Notes: generated from the sequence alone by a model not told the origin. Shown: positions 1 to 8,276, counted from the stretch's first letter. The stretch is DNA of 60,703 bases from an uncultured Caulobacteraceae bacterium (GCA_903872075.1 CAIQJF010000050.1:1-60703), one strand, 5' to 3'. Numbers and translations are program-made.

Positions 1-803
1 AAGCGCGCCTGGAGGCGGCGCTGGTTCGCCTTGACGAACAGACCCAGGCCATCCGCGAGGCCACGGGACTTGAACCAGAGGCCTTGGCCCGCAAGCTGGC
101 CGAGGAGGCCGTGGGGCTGCCCACCGGCGCATCCGGCGCGGAGACCCATCTCGCGGCCCTGGAGCGCGAACGCGACTCCCTCGGCGCGGTGAACCTGCTG
201 GCCGAGGACGAGGTCACCGAACTCACCGCGCGCCTTCAGGCCCTGGCCGCGGACCGCGCCGACCTCTCCGGAGCCCTGAGCCGTCTTCGCCAGGCGATCG
301 AGGAGTTGAACGCCGAAGGACGCGAACGGCTGATTGCCGCCTTCGAGATCATCGATGGCCATTTTCGGGACCTGTTCACAACCTTGTTCGAGGGCGGCCA
401 GGCCGAACTCAAACTGGTGGAATCCGACGACCCGCTGGAGGCGGGCCTGGAAATCCTGGCCTGCCCGCCCGGCAAACGGATGGCGGTGATGAGCCTGATG
501 AGCGGGGGCGAACAGGCCCTGACCGCCGTGGCGCTGATCTTCGCCGTGTTCCTGGCCAACCCCGCCCCGATCTGCGTGCTCGACGAGGTCGACGCCCCGC
601 TCGACGACGCCAATGTGGAGCGGTTCTGCAACCTGCTGGATGAGATGCGCCGCCGGGCGACCACGCGCTTCCTCACCATCACGCACAATCCCCTCACGAT
701 GTCGCGCCAGGACCGGCTGTATGGGGTCACCATGCGCGAGCGCGGGGTCTCTCAACTGGTGTCGGTGGACCTGCGTGAGGCGGAGGCGCTCGCGGCGCTG
801 TAG
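1..803 (+). CDS. smc: Chromosome segregation ATPase SMC, C-terminal part (5' end outside window)
   Basis: The reading frame is open from base 3, so this is the last ~266 residues of SMC and its start lies outside the window. A charged, Ala/Glu-rich stretch is the end of the returning coiled-coil arm. It leads into the C-terminal half of the ABC-type ATPase head. The ABC signature [14 protein letters not shown] and the Walker B/D-loop stretch [15 protein letters not shown] are both intact. SMC dimerises through its hinge, binds ScpA/ScpB and organises the nucleoid for segregation. The next genes, on the same strand, form the F0 ATP synthase operon, which has its own promoter at 861-887, so smc is probably the end of a separate transcript. 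Confidence 0.95.
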   Translation, partial: ARLEAALVRLDEQTQAIREATGLEPEALARKLAEEAVGLPTGASGAETHLAALERERDSLGAVNLLAEDEVTELTARLQALAADRADLSGALSRLRQAIEELNAEGRERLIAAFEIIDGHFRDLFTTLFEGGQAELKLVESDDPLEAGLEILACPPGKRMAVMSLMSGGEQALTAVALIFAVFLANPAPICVLDEVDAPLDDANVERFCNLLDEMRRRATTRFLTITHNPLTMSRQDRLYGVTMRERGVSQLVSVDLREAEALAAL

Positions 804-860
804 CGTCGGGAACCGGGATAGTTAAGATAAAACATAGACTTACAGGGTTCATGCCCAGTC

Positions 861-887
861 TTGACGCACCGCACCCGCCTCTATAGG
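861..887 (+). promoter_or_regulatory. Caulobacter-type housekeeping promoter of the atp operon
   Basis: TTGACGC at 861-867, a 12-base spacer and TCTATAGG at 880-887. This fits the housekeeping promoter pattern known from Caulobacter (TTGACGS, 10-14 bases, GCTANAWC): the -35 box is perfect and the -10 box keeps the CTATA core. It lies 45 bases upstream of the atpI ATG, in the 129-base gap after smc, and is the clearest promoter in the window. Confidence 0.7.
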
Positions 888-932
888 TTCCGCCGCGACT
901 TGGCTGGGCCGAGGTAGGGGCGACTGGGCTCG

Positions 933-1301
933 ATGAAAAAGCCTGAAACGCCCGTTCCGAAGTCGGGTCGCGAGACCCGCGATCCCCTGGCCAGACTGGA
1001 TTCCGAGCTGGCGTCTTTCGAGGCCAGTCGCCAGAAGGCGCCAAGCGCGTCGAGTGGCGAAGCGGGAGCCGGCTACCGTCTGCTGGGCCAGATGCTCGGC
1101 GGGGTCCTGGGCGGAATTGGTCTGGGATGGCTTGTCGATCACTATGCCAACACCAGCCCCTGGGGTCTGGTGCTTGGTCTGCTGATCGGGGCTGGATTGT
1201 CGATCTATTCGACGGTCCGCACCGCGTCCCGCATGGGGGCGAAGTTTGAGACGAAACCGGAACCGATCGCTCCGGTTTCGGATGATGATGACGATGCGTG
1301 A
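933..1301 (+). CDS. atpI: F0F1 ATP synthase subunit I (AtpI)
   Basis: A 122-residue protein with a charged N-terminal tail of ~45 residues, then two membrane helices (about residues 48-68 and 73-93) joined by a short loop, then an acidic tail ending in a run of Asp. This is the architecture of AtpI, a non-essential accessory protein of ATP synthase thought to help assemble the c-ring. The position immediately before atpB supports the call. Sequence conservation in this family is low, so the assignment rests mainly on topology, length and gene order. The ATG at 933 lies 45 bases after the -10 box of the promoter at 861-887. Confidence 0.85.
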   Translation: MKKPETPVPKSGRETRDPLARLDSELASFEASRQKAPSASSGEAGAGYRLLGQMLGGVLGGIGLGWLVDHYANTSPWGLVLGLLIGAGLSIYSTVRTASRMGAKFETKPEPIAPVSDDDDDA

Positions 1302-1334
1302 AGACCTATGGGCGTGAGGACTTAAAGAAGACCG

Positions 1335-2132
1335 ATGGCCGCTATTGAGCCGATGGAACAGTTTCTGGTCCGCAAGGTCGTGGACCTGCCCCCCATTCCC
1401 GTGCCGGGTCTGGGGTCGCTGGACATGTCGATCACCAATTCGGTCATGTTCATGCTGATCGCCGCCGCGCTGATCAGCACCTTCTTCTTCGCCGCCGCGC
1501 GCCGCCAGGTCGTCCCGGGCCGCCTGCAGGCCGTGGCTGAAATGCTCTACAACCTCGTCGACAGCGCTCTCACCGGCGGCATCATCGGCGACCGCGGCCG
1601 GCCCTTCCTGCCCTTCGTCTTCACCCTCTTCCTGCTTATCGCCACGCTGAACCTGATCGGCCTGGCGCCGGGCGGCTTCACCGTCACATCCCAGCTGGCC
1701 GTGACGGCGACCCTGGCGGTGCTGACCTTTGGCACCGTGCTGGTGGTGGGTTTCGTGCGCAACGGCCTGGGCTTCTTCAAGCTTTTCTGGCCCTCGGGTG
1801 TCCACCCCGCCATGGCGGCCTTCCTGATGGTGATCGAACTGATCTCCTTCTCGGTCCGCCCGCTGACCCTGGCGATGCGACTTTTCGGCAACATGCTGGG
1901 CGGCCACGTGGTGACCTACATGTTCGCCAGCTTCGTGATCGGCCTGGGCCTGTTCGGCCTGGAGGGCGCGGGTCTGGCCAAGCTGGGCCTGCTGGGCTCG
2001 GCCGTTTCCTTCATGATGATCGTCGCGCTGATGGCGCTCGAGTTCGTCGTGGCCTTCCTCCAGGCCTTCGTGTTCGCGGCCCTCACCTGCGTCTATCTGA
2101 ACGAAGTCGTGAACCTCGATCACGGCCACTAG
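1335..2132 (+). CDS. atpB: F0F1 ATP synthase subunit a
   Basis: Subunit a (265 residues) forms the two proton half-channels next to the c-ring in the inner membrane. The protein is strongly hydrophobic, with five or six membrane helices. It contains the family hallmark RLFGNMLGGH, whose Arg is the essential residue that faces the c-ring carboxylate, preceded by SFSVRPLTLAM. The C-terminal helix (LQAFVFAALTCVYLNEV) is also typical. The gene starts 33 bases after atpI and is followed 34 bases later by atpE. Length is normal for alphaproteobacteria. Confidence 0.97.
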   Translation: MAAIEPMEQFLVRKVVDLPPIPVPGLGSLDMSITNSVMFMLIAAALISTFFFAAARRQVVPGRLQAVAEMLYNLVDSALTGGIIGDRGRPFLPFVFTLFLLIATLNLIGLAPGGFTVTSQLAVTATLAVLTFGTVLVVGFVRNGLGFFKLFWPSGVHPAMAAFLMVIELISFSVRPLTLAMRLFGNMLGGHVVTYMFASFVIGLGLFGLEGAGLAKLGLLGSAVSFMMIVALMALEFVVAFLQAFVFAALTCVYLNEVVNLDHGH

Positions 2133-2166
2133 TTTTAACCACCGACCTCAAAGGGACTATCCTCCA

Positions 2167-2397
2167 ATGGACGTTACTGCTGCCAAGTACATCGGCGCGG
2201 GCCTGGCGATGACCGGCCTGATCGGCGCCGGCGCCGGCCTGGGCATTCTGTTCGGCAACTACCTGCAAGCCGCCATCCGCAACCCCGCCGCCGCCGCCGG
2301 CGAACGCGTGTGGCTGTTCCTGGGCATGGCTCTGGCCGAATCCATGGGCATCTTCGGCTTCGTGATGGGCTTCATCATCCTGTTCGTGAAGGTCTAG
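2167..2397 (+). CDS. atpE: F0F1 ATP synthase subunit c
   Basis: The c-subunit (76 residues) oligomerises into the rotor ring. It is a hairpin of two membrane helices. The first carries the glycine-rich packing motif GLIGAGAGLGILFG, the polar loop has Arg38-Asn39-Pro40, and the second carries the proton-binding carboxylate Glu58 in LFLGMALAESMGIFGF. These residues indicate a proton-driven enzyme; I see no obvious sodium-binding signature. An AGGGA ribosome-binding site lies ahead of the ATG. The gene sits between atpB and atpF', the normal order in Rhodospirillum- and Caulobacter-type F0 operons, where F1 genes are located elsewhere. Confidence 0.97.
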   Translation: MDVTAAKYIGAGLAMTGLIGAGAGLGILFGNYLQAAIRNPAAAAGERVWLFLGMALAESMGIFGFVMGFIILFVKV

Positions 2398-2404
2398 TCG
2401 GTTC

Positions 2405-2953
2405 ATGGCCGATCCTGCGACAGCAGCGGCGGCCGCCGCAGACGCCGCGGAAAAGGGCGGCTCCGGCGGCCTTCCGCAGTTCGATGTGAGCCAGTGGCCC
2501 GGCCAGATGGTCTGGGCCACGATCATCTTCGTGGTGCTCTATCTGCTGTTCTCCCGGGTGTTCGTCCCCGCGGTGGCCAGCACGATCGACGCCCGGGAAG
2601 ACAAGATCTCCGGCGACATCGGCGACGCCAAACGCGCCCGCGACAAGGCGAAGGCTGAACTCGACGCCGCGGCCGGTGAACTGGCCGCCGCCCGGGCTCG
2701 CGCCCAGAAGGTCGCTTTGGACGCCCAAAGCGACGCCAAGGCCGCGGCCGCCGCCCGTCAGGCTCAGGAGGAGGCCAAGCTGGCCGAGACCCTGGCCGCC
2801 GCGGAAGCGCGCATCGCCACGGCCCGGGCGGAAGCCATGGGTCATGTCCGCGCCATTGCCGTTGAAACGGCTCAGGCGATGATCGCCCGTCTCACGGGCG
2901 CCGAAGCCGACGTTGCGGAAGTCGAACGCGCCCTTGGCGCGGCGGCTTCCTGA
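2405..2953 (+). CDS. atpG: F0F1 ATP synthase subunit b' (second-stalk subunit)
   Basis: A 182-residue protein with a non-conserved Ala-rich N-terminus, a single membrane helix at about residues 38-57, and then a long Ala/Glu/Lys/Arg-rich helix typical of the peripheral stalk. It starts only 7 bases after atpE and is followed 27 bases later by a second b-type gene. Such paired, divergent b and b' subunits are typical of photosynthetic and related alphaproteobacteria, where the two form a heterodimeric stalk. The gene is variously called atpF', atpF2 or atpG. Confidence 0.92.
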   Translation: MADPATAAAAAADAAEKGGSGGLPQFDVSQWPGQMVWATIIFVVLYLLFSRVFVPAVASTIDAREDKISGDIGDAKRARDKAKAELDAAAGELAAARARAQKVALDAQSDAKAAAAARQAQEEAKLAETLAAAEARIATARAEAMGHVRAIAVETAQAMIARLTGAEADVAEVERALGAAAS

Positions 2954-2980
2954 GCCTTTGAAGTCTAGCGAGGCCCCCTA

Positions 2981-3481
2981 GTGTCATTCCTGACGGATCC
3001 CCAGGACGCCCACTTCTGGATCATGATCGCCCTTGTGGTGTTCGGCGCGGTCCTGTGGCGCGCCAATGTCCACAAGCTGGCCGGAAAGGTCCTCGACGAC
3101 GCGGGCGCCAAGGTTCAGGCCCAGCTCGACGAAGCTCAGCGGCTGCGCGAGGAAGCTCAGGCGCTCCTCGCCCAGATCCAGACCCAGAAGGCCGACACCG
3201 AGCGGGCCGCGGCCGAAATGCTGAAGCTCGCCCAGGCCGACGCCGATCGCCTTCGGGCCGAGGCGGCGGTCAAGCTTGAGGAAGATGTGCGCCGCCGGGC
3301 TGTCATGGCCGAGCGCAAGATCGCCCTGGCCGAGGCTCAGGCTGCCGGGGAAGTCAAAGCCGCGGCCGCCGATCTCGCCGCTCAGGCCGCCGAAGCGGTT
3401 CTGGCCGCCCGTATCGCCTCCGCCAGCACCGATCCCCTGATCGACGCAGGCCTCTCGCAGATGGCGAGCCGCTTCTCCTAA
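2981..3481 (+). CDS. atpF: F0F1 ATP synthase subunit b
   Basis: Subunit b (166 residues) has a membrane helix near the N-terminus (about residues 11-30) followed by a long amphipathic helix rich in Ala, Glu, Gln and Arg. It pairs with b' to form the stator stalk that holds F1. The start is GTG at 2981. No closer ATG fits the helix, and the N-terminus MSFLTDPQDAHFWIMIAL resembles other alphaproteobacterial b subunits. The stop codon (3479-3481) overlaps the stop of the convergent gluconokinase gene. No F1 genes follow, so this is the F0-only operon. Confidence 0.95.
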   Translation: MSFLTDPQDAHFWIMIALVVFGAVLWRANVHKLAGKVLDDAGAKVQAQLDEAQRLREEAQALLAQIQTQKADTERAAAEMLKLAQADADRLRAEAAVKLEEDVRRRAVMAERKIALAEAQAAGEVKAAAADLAAQAAEAVLAARIASASTDPLIDAGLSQMASRFS

Positions 3482-3996
3482 ACTCGGCCCATCATGGCGA
3501 TCGCAATGTCGACCTGCCGCGCAAGCGGCAGGTTGATGGCGATTGGCGCGGCGTCGGCTTCCGTGACCGGCGGCTCAAGGGCCGCGAACTGGCTCGCCAG
3601 CAACGACGCCGGCATGAAGTGGCCCGGGCGAGCCGCCAGCCGTGAGGCGATGAGCTCAGGTCCGCCCTCCAGATAGACGAAACGCAGTCCCGCCCCCGCC
3701 GCCCGCAGCCGGTCGCGATAGTCCCGCTTCAAAGCTGAGCAGGTAATCACCCCGGAGACCCCGGCGCTCAGTCTGTCGGCCGCCCAGCGCCGCACCGCGT
3801 CCAGCCAAGGGGCGCGATCATCATCGTCAAGCGGACATCCCGCCGACATCTTGGCCACATTGGCCGGCGGATGCAGATCATCGCCCTCCTGGAACGGCCA
3901 GCCAAGCCGCACCGCCAGGGCGCGACCGAAGCTCGACTTGCCGCACCCCGAGACGCCCATGATCACCAGGACCGATGGGCGGGCATCGTCAGGCAC
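3478..3996 (-). CDS. gntK: Gluconokinase
   Basis: Phosphorylates gluconate to 6-phosphogluconate, feeding the Entner-Doudoroff and pentose phosphate routes. The P-loop MGVSGCGKSSFG lies near the N-terminus. The pattern GDDLHPPANVAKMSAG with PLDDDDRAPWL and the CSALKRDYRDRLR motif are characteristic of the GntK family in the shikimate kinase-like fold. I place the start at GTG 3996 (172 residues, the usual length). It overlaps the tal-pgi stop by eight bases, suggesting translational coupling. A longer reading frame to 4059 would add ~21 non-homologous residues inside tal-pgi. The 3' end runs into the stop of atpF on the other strand. Confidence 0.9.
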   Translation of the reverse strand: MPDDARPSVLVIMGVSGCGKSSFGRALAVRLGWPFQEGDDLHPPANVAKMSAGCPLDDDDRAPWLDAVRRWAADRLSAGVSGVITCSALKRDYRDRLRAAGAGLRFVYLEGGPELIASRLAARPGHFMPASLLASQFAALEPPVTEADAAPIAINLPLARQVDIAIAMMGRV

Positions 3997-6841
3997 GCGA
4001 GCGATCCACCGCCGCCGCGATGCGCGCGAGGCCCCCGGGGATATCGGCCCCAAGATCAATCCTGAGGGCCCGCCGGCCGCGCTCGATCAGCACCTGCAGG
4101 TCGCCGCGCGCCTGCGCCGCCTCGACCACGCCGAACGTCAGCGCCCGCCCGGGGACGGAGAGGTCGACCGCGGGCGCCGCGGTGATCTGAAAGAACACCC
4201 CACTGTTGGGGCCGCCCTTGTAGGCTTGCCCGGTGGAGTGAAGGAACCGCGGCCCGAACTGGAGAATCGTTGCCGAGACAGTTGATGCGCCAAGGCGATC
4301 CCGCACCGCCTCGAGCCGCGCAATATGGTCGCCGCTGCGGTCGAGATAGGCCAGCAGAGCGAGATAGTCGCCAGCTCCAGCACGGCTCCGATGAGCCGAC
4401 ACCAACGCCTCAAGGCTCGGATTGGGCCCGGTGATGGACAGCAGGTCGGCCGCATTGGCGGGATCGGCGAACACGCGAATCTGGCCATCGGCCATCATCG
4501 GTGTTTCCGGCGCGAAGCCCCCGGCCTGTTCATAGGCGTCGGTCAGGGCCCGGGTCTTGATCTTGCTGGCTTCCACGTCCGGCTGATCGAAGGGATCGAT
4601 CCCGATCACGGCGCCCGCCACGGCGGTCGCCAGCTCCCAACGCAGGAACTCCTGGAACAGACCCATCTTCTCGGCGAGCGAGATCCGCACGATCGGATGA
4701 CCGGCGTCCTCAAGCGCCGCCAGGGCTGCCGCTTCCGCGCCCCCGGCCTCGCCAGCCAGGCTGAGGCTGACGAACAGCCGGTCGGCTCCGTAATGACCCG
4801 GCGAACGTAAGGCCTCGCCATCGATGGGGATCAGACCCAGACCCATCTTGCCCGTGGATTCGGCGACCAACTGTTCCAGCCAGGCGCCAAAATCGGCGAC
4901 ACCCGGGCTGGCGATGATGGTCAGCTTGTCACGGCCGGCCACGGCGGCCACGCCCAGAAGCAATCCGAGATCCACCGCGGGATTGGCTCTTGGCGGCGCG
5001 CTGGCGCCGCTCGTGCGCGCCATGACGGCCACCCCGGCGAAGATCGCGGTCAGGTCGAGACCGATCGCCGCCGCCGGGACCATGCCGAAATTCGACAGGA
5101 CCGAATAGCGACCGCCGATGTCGCGGCGGCCGTGGAAGATCCGCCAGAACGCCTGCAGCTTCGCCGTCGCTTCCAGCTGCGATCCCGGATCGGTGATGGC
5201 GACGAAGTGTGAGCCCGCGACGCCCACCCCGAGGGTCCGCCGGGCGAGATCGTAGAAATAGCGATGCAGCAGATCGGGCTCGAGCGTCGATCCGGATTTG
5301 CTGGCCACAATGAACAGGGTCCGCGCCGGGTCCAGGCCGGCGGCGACTCGCCCGACCTGATCAGGATCGGTGGAATCGAGGACCAGCAGTTCCGGCCGGC
5401 CCGCCGCGGATCCGAACGTCTGGGCGAGAACCTCCGGGCCCAGGCTCGAACCGCCCATGCCCAGCAGCAGCACATGGGTGAATCCCCGCGCCACAACGTC
5501 GTCGGCGAAACACTGCAGGGCGGCGAGGTCGATCGCATCGCCTTTGGCGGCGTCGAGCCAGCCAAGCCAGGCGCCGGCGGCGTCTCCGGGCCAAAGGCTG
5601 GCGTCGCCGGCCCAACGCCGCCGGGTCCAGCCCTCTGCGGCGGCGCGTGCGGCCGCCGCGGCAAGGGCGTCCTTAAGCGGCCCAGCCGAAGTGGTCTGGC
5701 CATTGATCGCGGTTCCCAGCACAGCCTGGCGCTTGCCCGCCACCGCGCCCAGCAGGTCATCAAAGGCCTGCGAGAACTTTTCGACGCCATCCTTGGCCAG
5801 GAAGGCGGTCACCCCCGGCAGATCCAGCCCGAGCCGCTCAGCCTCCCGCAGAACGCTCTCCGCGGCGTCGAGATCCTCATTCAGGGTGATACGCGCCACG
5901 CCATGATCCCGGAACGCCGCCAGGGTCGCGGGCGGCATAGTGTTGACAGTGTCCGGCCCGATCAGGGTGTCGACATAGAGAACGTCGGAATAGGCGGGAT
6001 CCTTGGTGCCGGTCGACGCCCAGAGCAGCCGCTGGGGCGCGGCGCCGGTGGCGGCCAGGGCGCGCCAGCGGGGTGTGTCGATCATGTCCAGGTAGTGACG
6101 ATAGGCGCGTTTGGCATTGGCGATGGCGACCCGGCCGCGCAGCGCCTTCAGGGCCTCCGCCGCGTCACCAGCGCCCGCCGCCAGCCGACGATCGATCTCC
6201 GCATCGATCATCCCATCGATGCGGCTGACAAAGAAGCTGGCGACGCCGTGCACCTTCGACACATCGCCGCCCGCGGCGCGGAGCGCTTCAAGACCGGCCA
6301 GATGCGCCTCGGCCACGGCGAGATAGGCCTCGACGCTGAACAGCAGGGTGACATTGACGTTTATGCCGTCAGCGATGAGATCGCGGATCGCGGGGACGCC
6401 CGCCGCGGTGCCCGGGACCTTGATCATCAGGTTGGGGCGATCCACCGCCCGCCACAGACGTCGGGCCTCCGCCAGGGTGCCGGCGGTGTCATGCGCCAGA
6501 TAGGGCGACACCTCGAGGCTGACGAAGCCGTCGCGGCCATTGAGCGATTCCCAAAGGGGCCGGAACTGGTCCGCGGCAGCCTGAATGTCGGCGATGGCCA
6601 ATTGTTCGTAGAGGTCGATGACCTCACCGTCGGACCTGGCCATCAGCGCAGCGAGGGCGCCGTCGTAGGCGTCGCTGTCGCCGATCGCCTTCTGGAAGAT
6701 CGCGGGATTGGAGGTCAGGCCTTTCACCCCATCGTCGGCGATCAGCCCAGCCAACTCGCCATCTTCAAGGATGCGCCGGTGAAGGTAGTCGAGCCATACG
6801 GCCTGACCGACCGCGCCCAGGCCACGCAGAGAGTTGCTCAT
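3989..6841 (-). CDS. tal-pgi: Bifunctional transaldolase / glucose-6-phosphate isomerase
   Basis: A 950-residue fusion. Residues ~1-365 are a transaldolase: GLTSNPAIF at 41-49, and Schiff-base Lys141 in LMIKVPGTAAG. Residues ~385-945 are a phosphoglucose isomerase: LLGMGGSSLGPEVL, then FIVASKSGSTLEPD, the sugar-phosphate-binding SIS-type loops. The protein interconverts sedoheptulose-7-P/glyceraldehyde-3-P with erythrose-4-P/fructose-6-P and fructose-6-P with glucose-6-P, so both domains share fructose-6-phosphate. Such fusions are known in acetic acid bacteria and other alphaproteobacteria. Gluconokinase follows with an 8-base overlap. There is no frameshift between domains. The 247-base leader contains two short hairpins (6871-6885, 6962-6980). 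Confidence 0.95.
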   Translation of the reverse strand: MSNSLRGLGAVGQAVWLDYLHRRILEDGELAGLIADDGVKGLTSNPAIFQKAIGDSDAYDGALAALMARSDGEVIDLYEQLAIADIQAAADQFRPLWESLNGRDGFVSLEVSPYLAHDTAGTLAEARRLWRAVDRPNLMIKVPGTAAGVPAIRDLIADGINVNVTLLFSVEAYLAVAEAHLAGLEALRAAGGDVSKVHGVASFFVSRIDGMIDAEIDRRLAAGAGDAAEALKALRGRVAIANAKRAYRHYLDMIDTPRWRALAATGAAPQRLLWASTGTKDPAYSDVLYVDTLIGPDTVNTMPPATLAAFRDHGVARITLNEDLDAAESVLREAERLGLDLPGVTAFLAKDGVEKFSQAFDDLLGAVAGKRQAVLGTAINGQTTSAGPLKDALAAAAARAAAEGWTRRRWAGDASLWPGDAAGAWLGWLDAAKGDAIDLAALQCFADDVVARGFTHVLLLGMGGSSLGPEVLAQTFGSAAGRPELLVLDSTDPDQVGRVAAGLDPARTLFIVASKSGSTLEPDLLHRYFYDLARRTLGVGVAGSHFVAITDPGSQLEATAKLQAFWRIFHGRRDIGGRYSVLSNFGMVPAAAIGLDLTAIFAGVAVMARTSGASAPPRANPAVDLGLLLGVAAVAGRDKLTIIASPGVADFGAWLEQLVAESTGKMGLGLIPIDGEALRSPGHYGADRLFVSLSLAGEAGGAEAAALAALEDAGHPIVRISLAEKMGLFQEFLRWELATAVAGAVIGIDPFDQPDVEASKIKTRALTDAYEQAGGFAPETPMMADGQIRVFADPANAADLLSITGPNPSLEALVSAHRSRAGAGDYLALLAYLDRSGDHIARLEAVRDRLGASTVSATILQFGPRFLHSTGQAYKGGPNSGVFFQITAAPAVDLSVPGRALTFGVVEAAQARGDLQVLIERGRRALRIDLGADIPGGLARIAAAVDRSRA

Positions 6842-6961
6842 GACCCAGAGTCCTCAATGAAGTACGGAAGAAGACGTAAAGTCTTGCCGCCTGCCTTACG
6901 CCGCCGGGCCCCGCAATGGAACCTCGGCCAGACTACGGAGTTTACCTAACGGTTCCCGACC

Positions 6962-6980
6962 ATCAGCCCCCCCCGCTGAT
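6962..6980. repeat. Small inverted repeat with an all-C loop upstream of tal-pgi
   Basis: ATCAGC (6962-6967) and GCTGAT (6975-6980) form a perfect 6-bp stem around a loop of seven C residues. It lies ~120 bases upstream of the tal-pgi ATG in the gap after the PII gene. A second short palindrome, AAGAC-GTAAA-GTCTT, sits at 6871-6885, 30 bases before the ATG. Either could be an operator or a leader hairpin; there is no independent evidence for function. Confidence 0.3.
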
Positions 6981-7017
6981 CGGCATCGGCAGACTGGGCC
7001 CGGCTCCGGCGTATCTT

Positions 7018-7071
7018 GGAGTCGGGCCTGATTTTTCCCTCACCGACAGCAGGCCGCTGACGCCCGACTCC
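7018..7071. repeat. 10-bp inverted repeat with nested hairpin downstream of the PII gene
   Basis: GGAGTCGGGC (7018-7027) is perfectly complementary to GCCCGACTCC (7062-7071) across a 34-base loop. Inside the loop, CAGC (7047-7050) pairs with GCTG (7056-7059). It begins 17 bases after the PII stop codon on the minus strand. There is no T-run after the outer stem, so it is not a textbook terminator. It could be a 3'-UTR structure, a factor-dependent terminator or a small RNA. Confidence 0.45.
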
Positions 7072-7088
7072 GAATGCTGGACTGGCGG

Positions 7089-7433
7089 CTATTCGCCGAT
7101 GGCGTCTCCATCCCGCTCGCCGGTGCGGATCCGAAGCGCCGATTCGAGGTCGAGCACAAAGACCTTGCCGTCGCCGATCTTGCCGGTGTTGGCCGCCTTG
7201 GCGACGGCGTCGATGATGCCCTGCACCAGGACGGTCGGCGCGGCGATCTCCAGCCGGACCTTCGGGACGAGACGGACCTCATATTCGGCGCCGCGATAGA
7301 CCTCGGTCTTTCCCTTCTGGCGGCCATAGCCGCGAACCTCTGTCACGGTCAGGCCCGACGCGCCAGCATGCGCCACGGCGTCGATCACCGCGTCCAGGCA
7401 GCTTGGCTTGATGATGGCGATGATAAGCTTCAT
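7089..7433 (-). CDS. glnB: P-II family nitrogen regulatory protein
   Basis: PII proteins (here 114 residues) sense 2-oxoglutarate and ATP/ADP and regulate glutamine synthetase, AmtB and adenylyltransferase. The T-loop is intact, with Tyr46 and the uridylylation site Tyr51 in EVYRGAEYEVR. The B-loop TGKIGDGKVFVLD and the C-loop RIRTGERD are also present. Whether it is GlnB or GlnK cannot be decided from sequence alone. Unusually, neither glnA nor amtB is adjacent. It lies 24 bases downstream of a methyltransferase gene on the same strand, with a strong GGGAGGA ribosome-binding site. A structured repeat (7018-7071) follows. Confidence 0.93.
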   Translation of the reverse strand: MKLIIAIIKPSCLDAVIDAVAHAGASGLTVTEVRGYGRQKGKTEVYRGAEYEVRLVPKVRLEIAAPTVLVQGIIDAVAKAANTGKIGDGKVFVLDLESALRIRTGERDGDAIGE

Positions 7434-7457
7434 GGAAATCGTCCTCCCGCCTTCCCC

Positions 7458-8276
7458 TTAGACCCGATGATCGCCAAACGGCGACTGAATCGGCGGTTCC
7501 GGATCAAATTTTAACGGCTGCGCCGGGCGCGAACCCTCTGGAAACGCCACCTTGCCGCCCACCGGGGCGGGGGCAAAGCCGGGCAAAGCCCGAACGGGAA
7601 CCCGGGCCGCGCGACCCTTGGGCCTCACCGCGAAGGTCTGTTTGATGGCCTCCATCAGGATCACCCCGGCGAAGGGCGGCCACAACAGGGCGCCCGCCTG
7701 TTCGAAGCCCTCGGCCCACCGCGCAGCCCAGCCCAGAGGCGGGGCGTAGAGCGCGCGCGTCCACCCGACCGGCGAGAGATCGGCCTCGCGCACCAGTCGC
7801 TCCAGCTGCCGCCGGCTGAACGGACGGCCGTGGCCGAACGGACTGTTCTCGGCGTTGGCCCACAAGCCGTGCCGGGCGGTGACGGCGAGGATGACGCGTC
7901 CGGAGGGCGCCATGACGCGGCAGATCTCCTCAAGCAGGGCGAGCGGATTGTCGCTTTCCTCAAGCGCGTGGATCGCCAGAACACGGTCGAACAGCGCGTT
8001 TGGCAGCGGAAGGGCCTGCTCATCCACAAGCGACGCGCGATTCCTCTCGCCGGCCGGCCAGGACTCCACACCCTGCGCGGCCGGCATCGCCGCCACCGCC
8101 CGGCGGGCGTCGGGCCCGAGATCGTCAAGAAACGGAGTCGCATAGCCGAGCGCGAGGACATCGAGCCCACGCGCATTGCCCCAGGCCTCGACCACCTTGC
8201 GCGACACCATCTGGCGCGCCGCGCGGCCAAGCGGCGTGGCGTAGAATTCCCGAAGCTCAAGCACGCTCTGGCGCAT
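7458..8276 (-). CDS. Class I SAM-dependent methyltransferase-like protein
   Basis: A 272-residue protein with a methyltransferase type 11-like core: strand and loop DVLALGYATPFLDDL in place of the usual E/DxGxGxG, then LFDRVLAIHALEESDNP and the post-core LLEEICRVMAPSGRVILAV. The N-terminal motif FYATPLGRAARQMVSRKV recurs in a recognisable alphaproteobacterial family that is often encoded divergently from gloB, as here. The substrate is unknown. Loss of the second and third glycines of motif I makes catalytic activity uncertain. The Pro/Arg-rich C-terminus (~50 residues) looks unstructured. The PII gene follows at 24 bases. Confidence 0.8.
   Translation of the reverse strand: MRQSVLELREFYATPLGRAARQMVSRKVVEAWGNARGLDVLALGYATPFLDDLGPDARRAVAAMPAAQGVESWPAGERNRASLVDEQALPLPNALFDRVLAIHALEESDNPLALLEEICRVMAPSGRVILAVTARHGLWANAENSPFGHGRPFSRRQLERLVREADLSPVGWTRALYAPPLGWAARWAEGFEQAGALLWPPFAGVILMEAIKQTFAVRPKGRAARVPVRALPGFAPAPVGGKVAFPEGSRPAQPLKFDPEPPIQSPFGDHRV

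Noticed and set aside
849..2129. 426-codon His/Gln/Gly-rich minus-strand frame across atpI-atpB
   Set aside because: Composition is of an antisense reading; it overlaps two conserved ATP synthase genes entirely.
5264..6949. 561-codon open frame opposite tal-pgi, and similar 600-750-codon frames opposite ctaD (32157-33986), POT (39507-41411), ileS (48488-50749) and etf (54584-56500)
   Set aside because: They are antisense shadows of strongly conserved genes. High third-position GC removes stop codons on the other strand. None shows a protein family or a ribosome-binding site.
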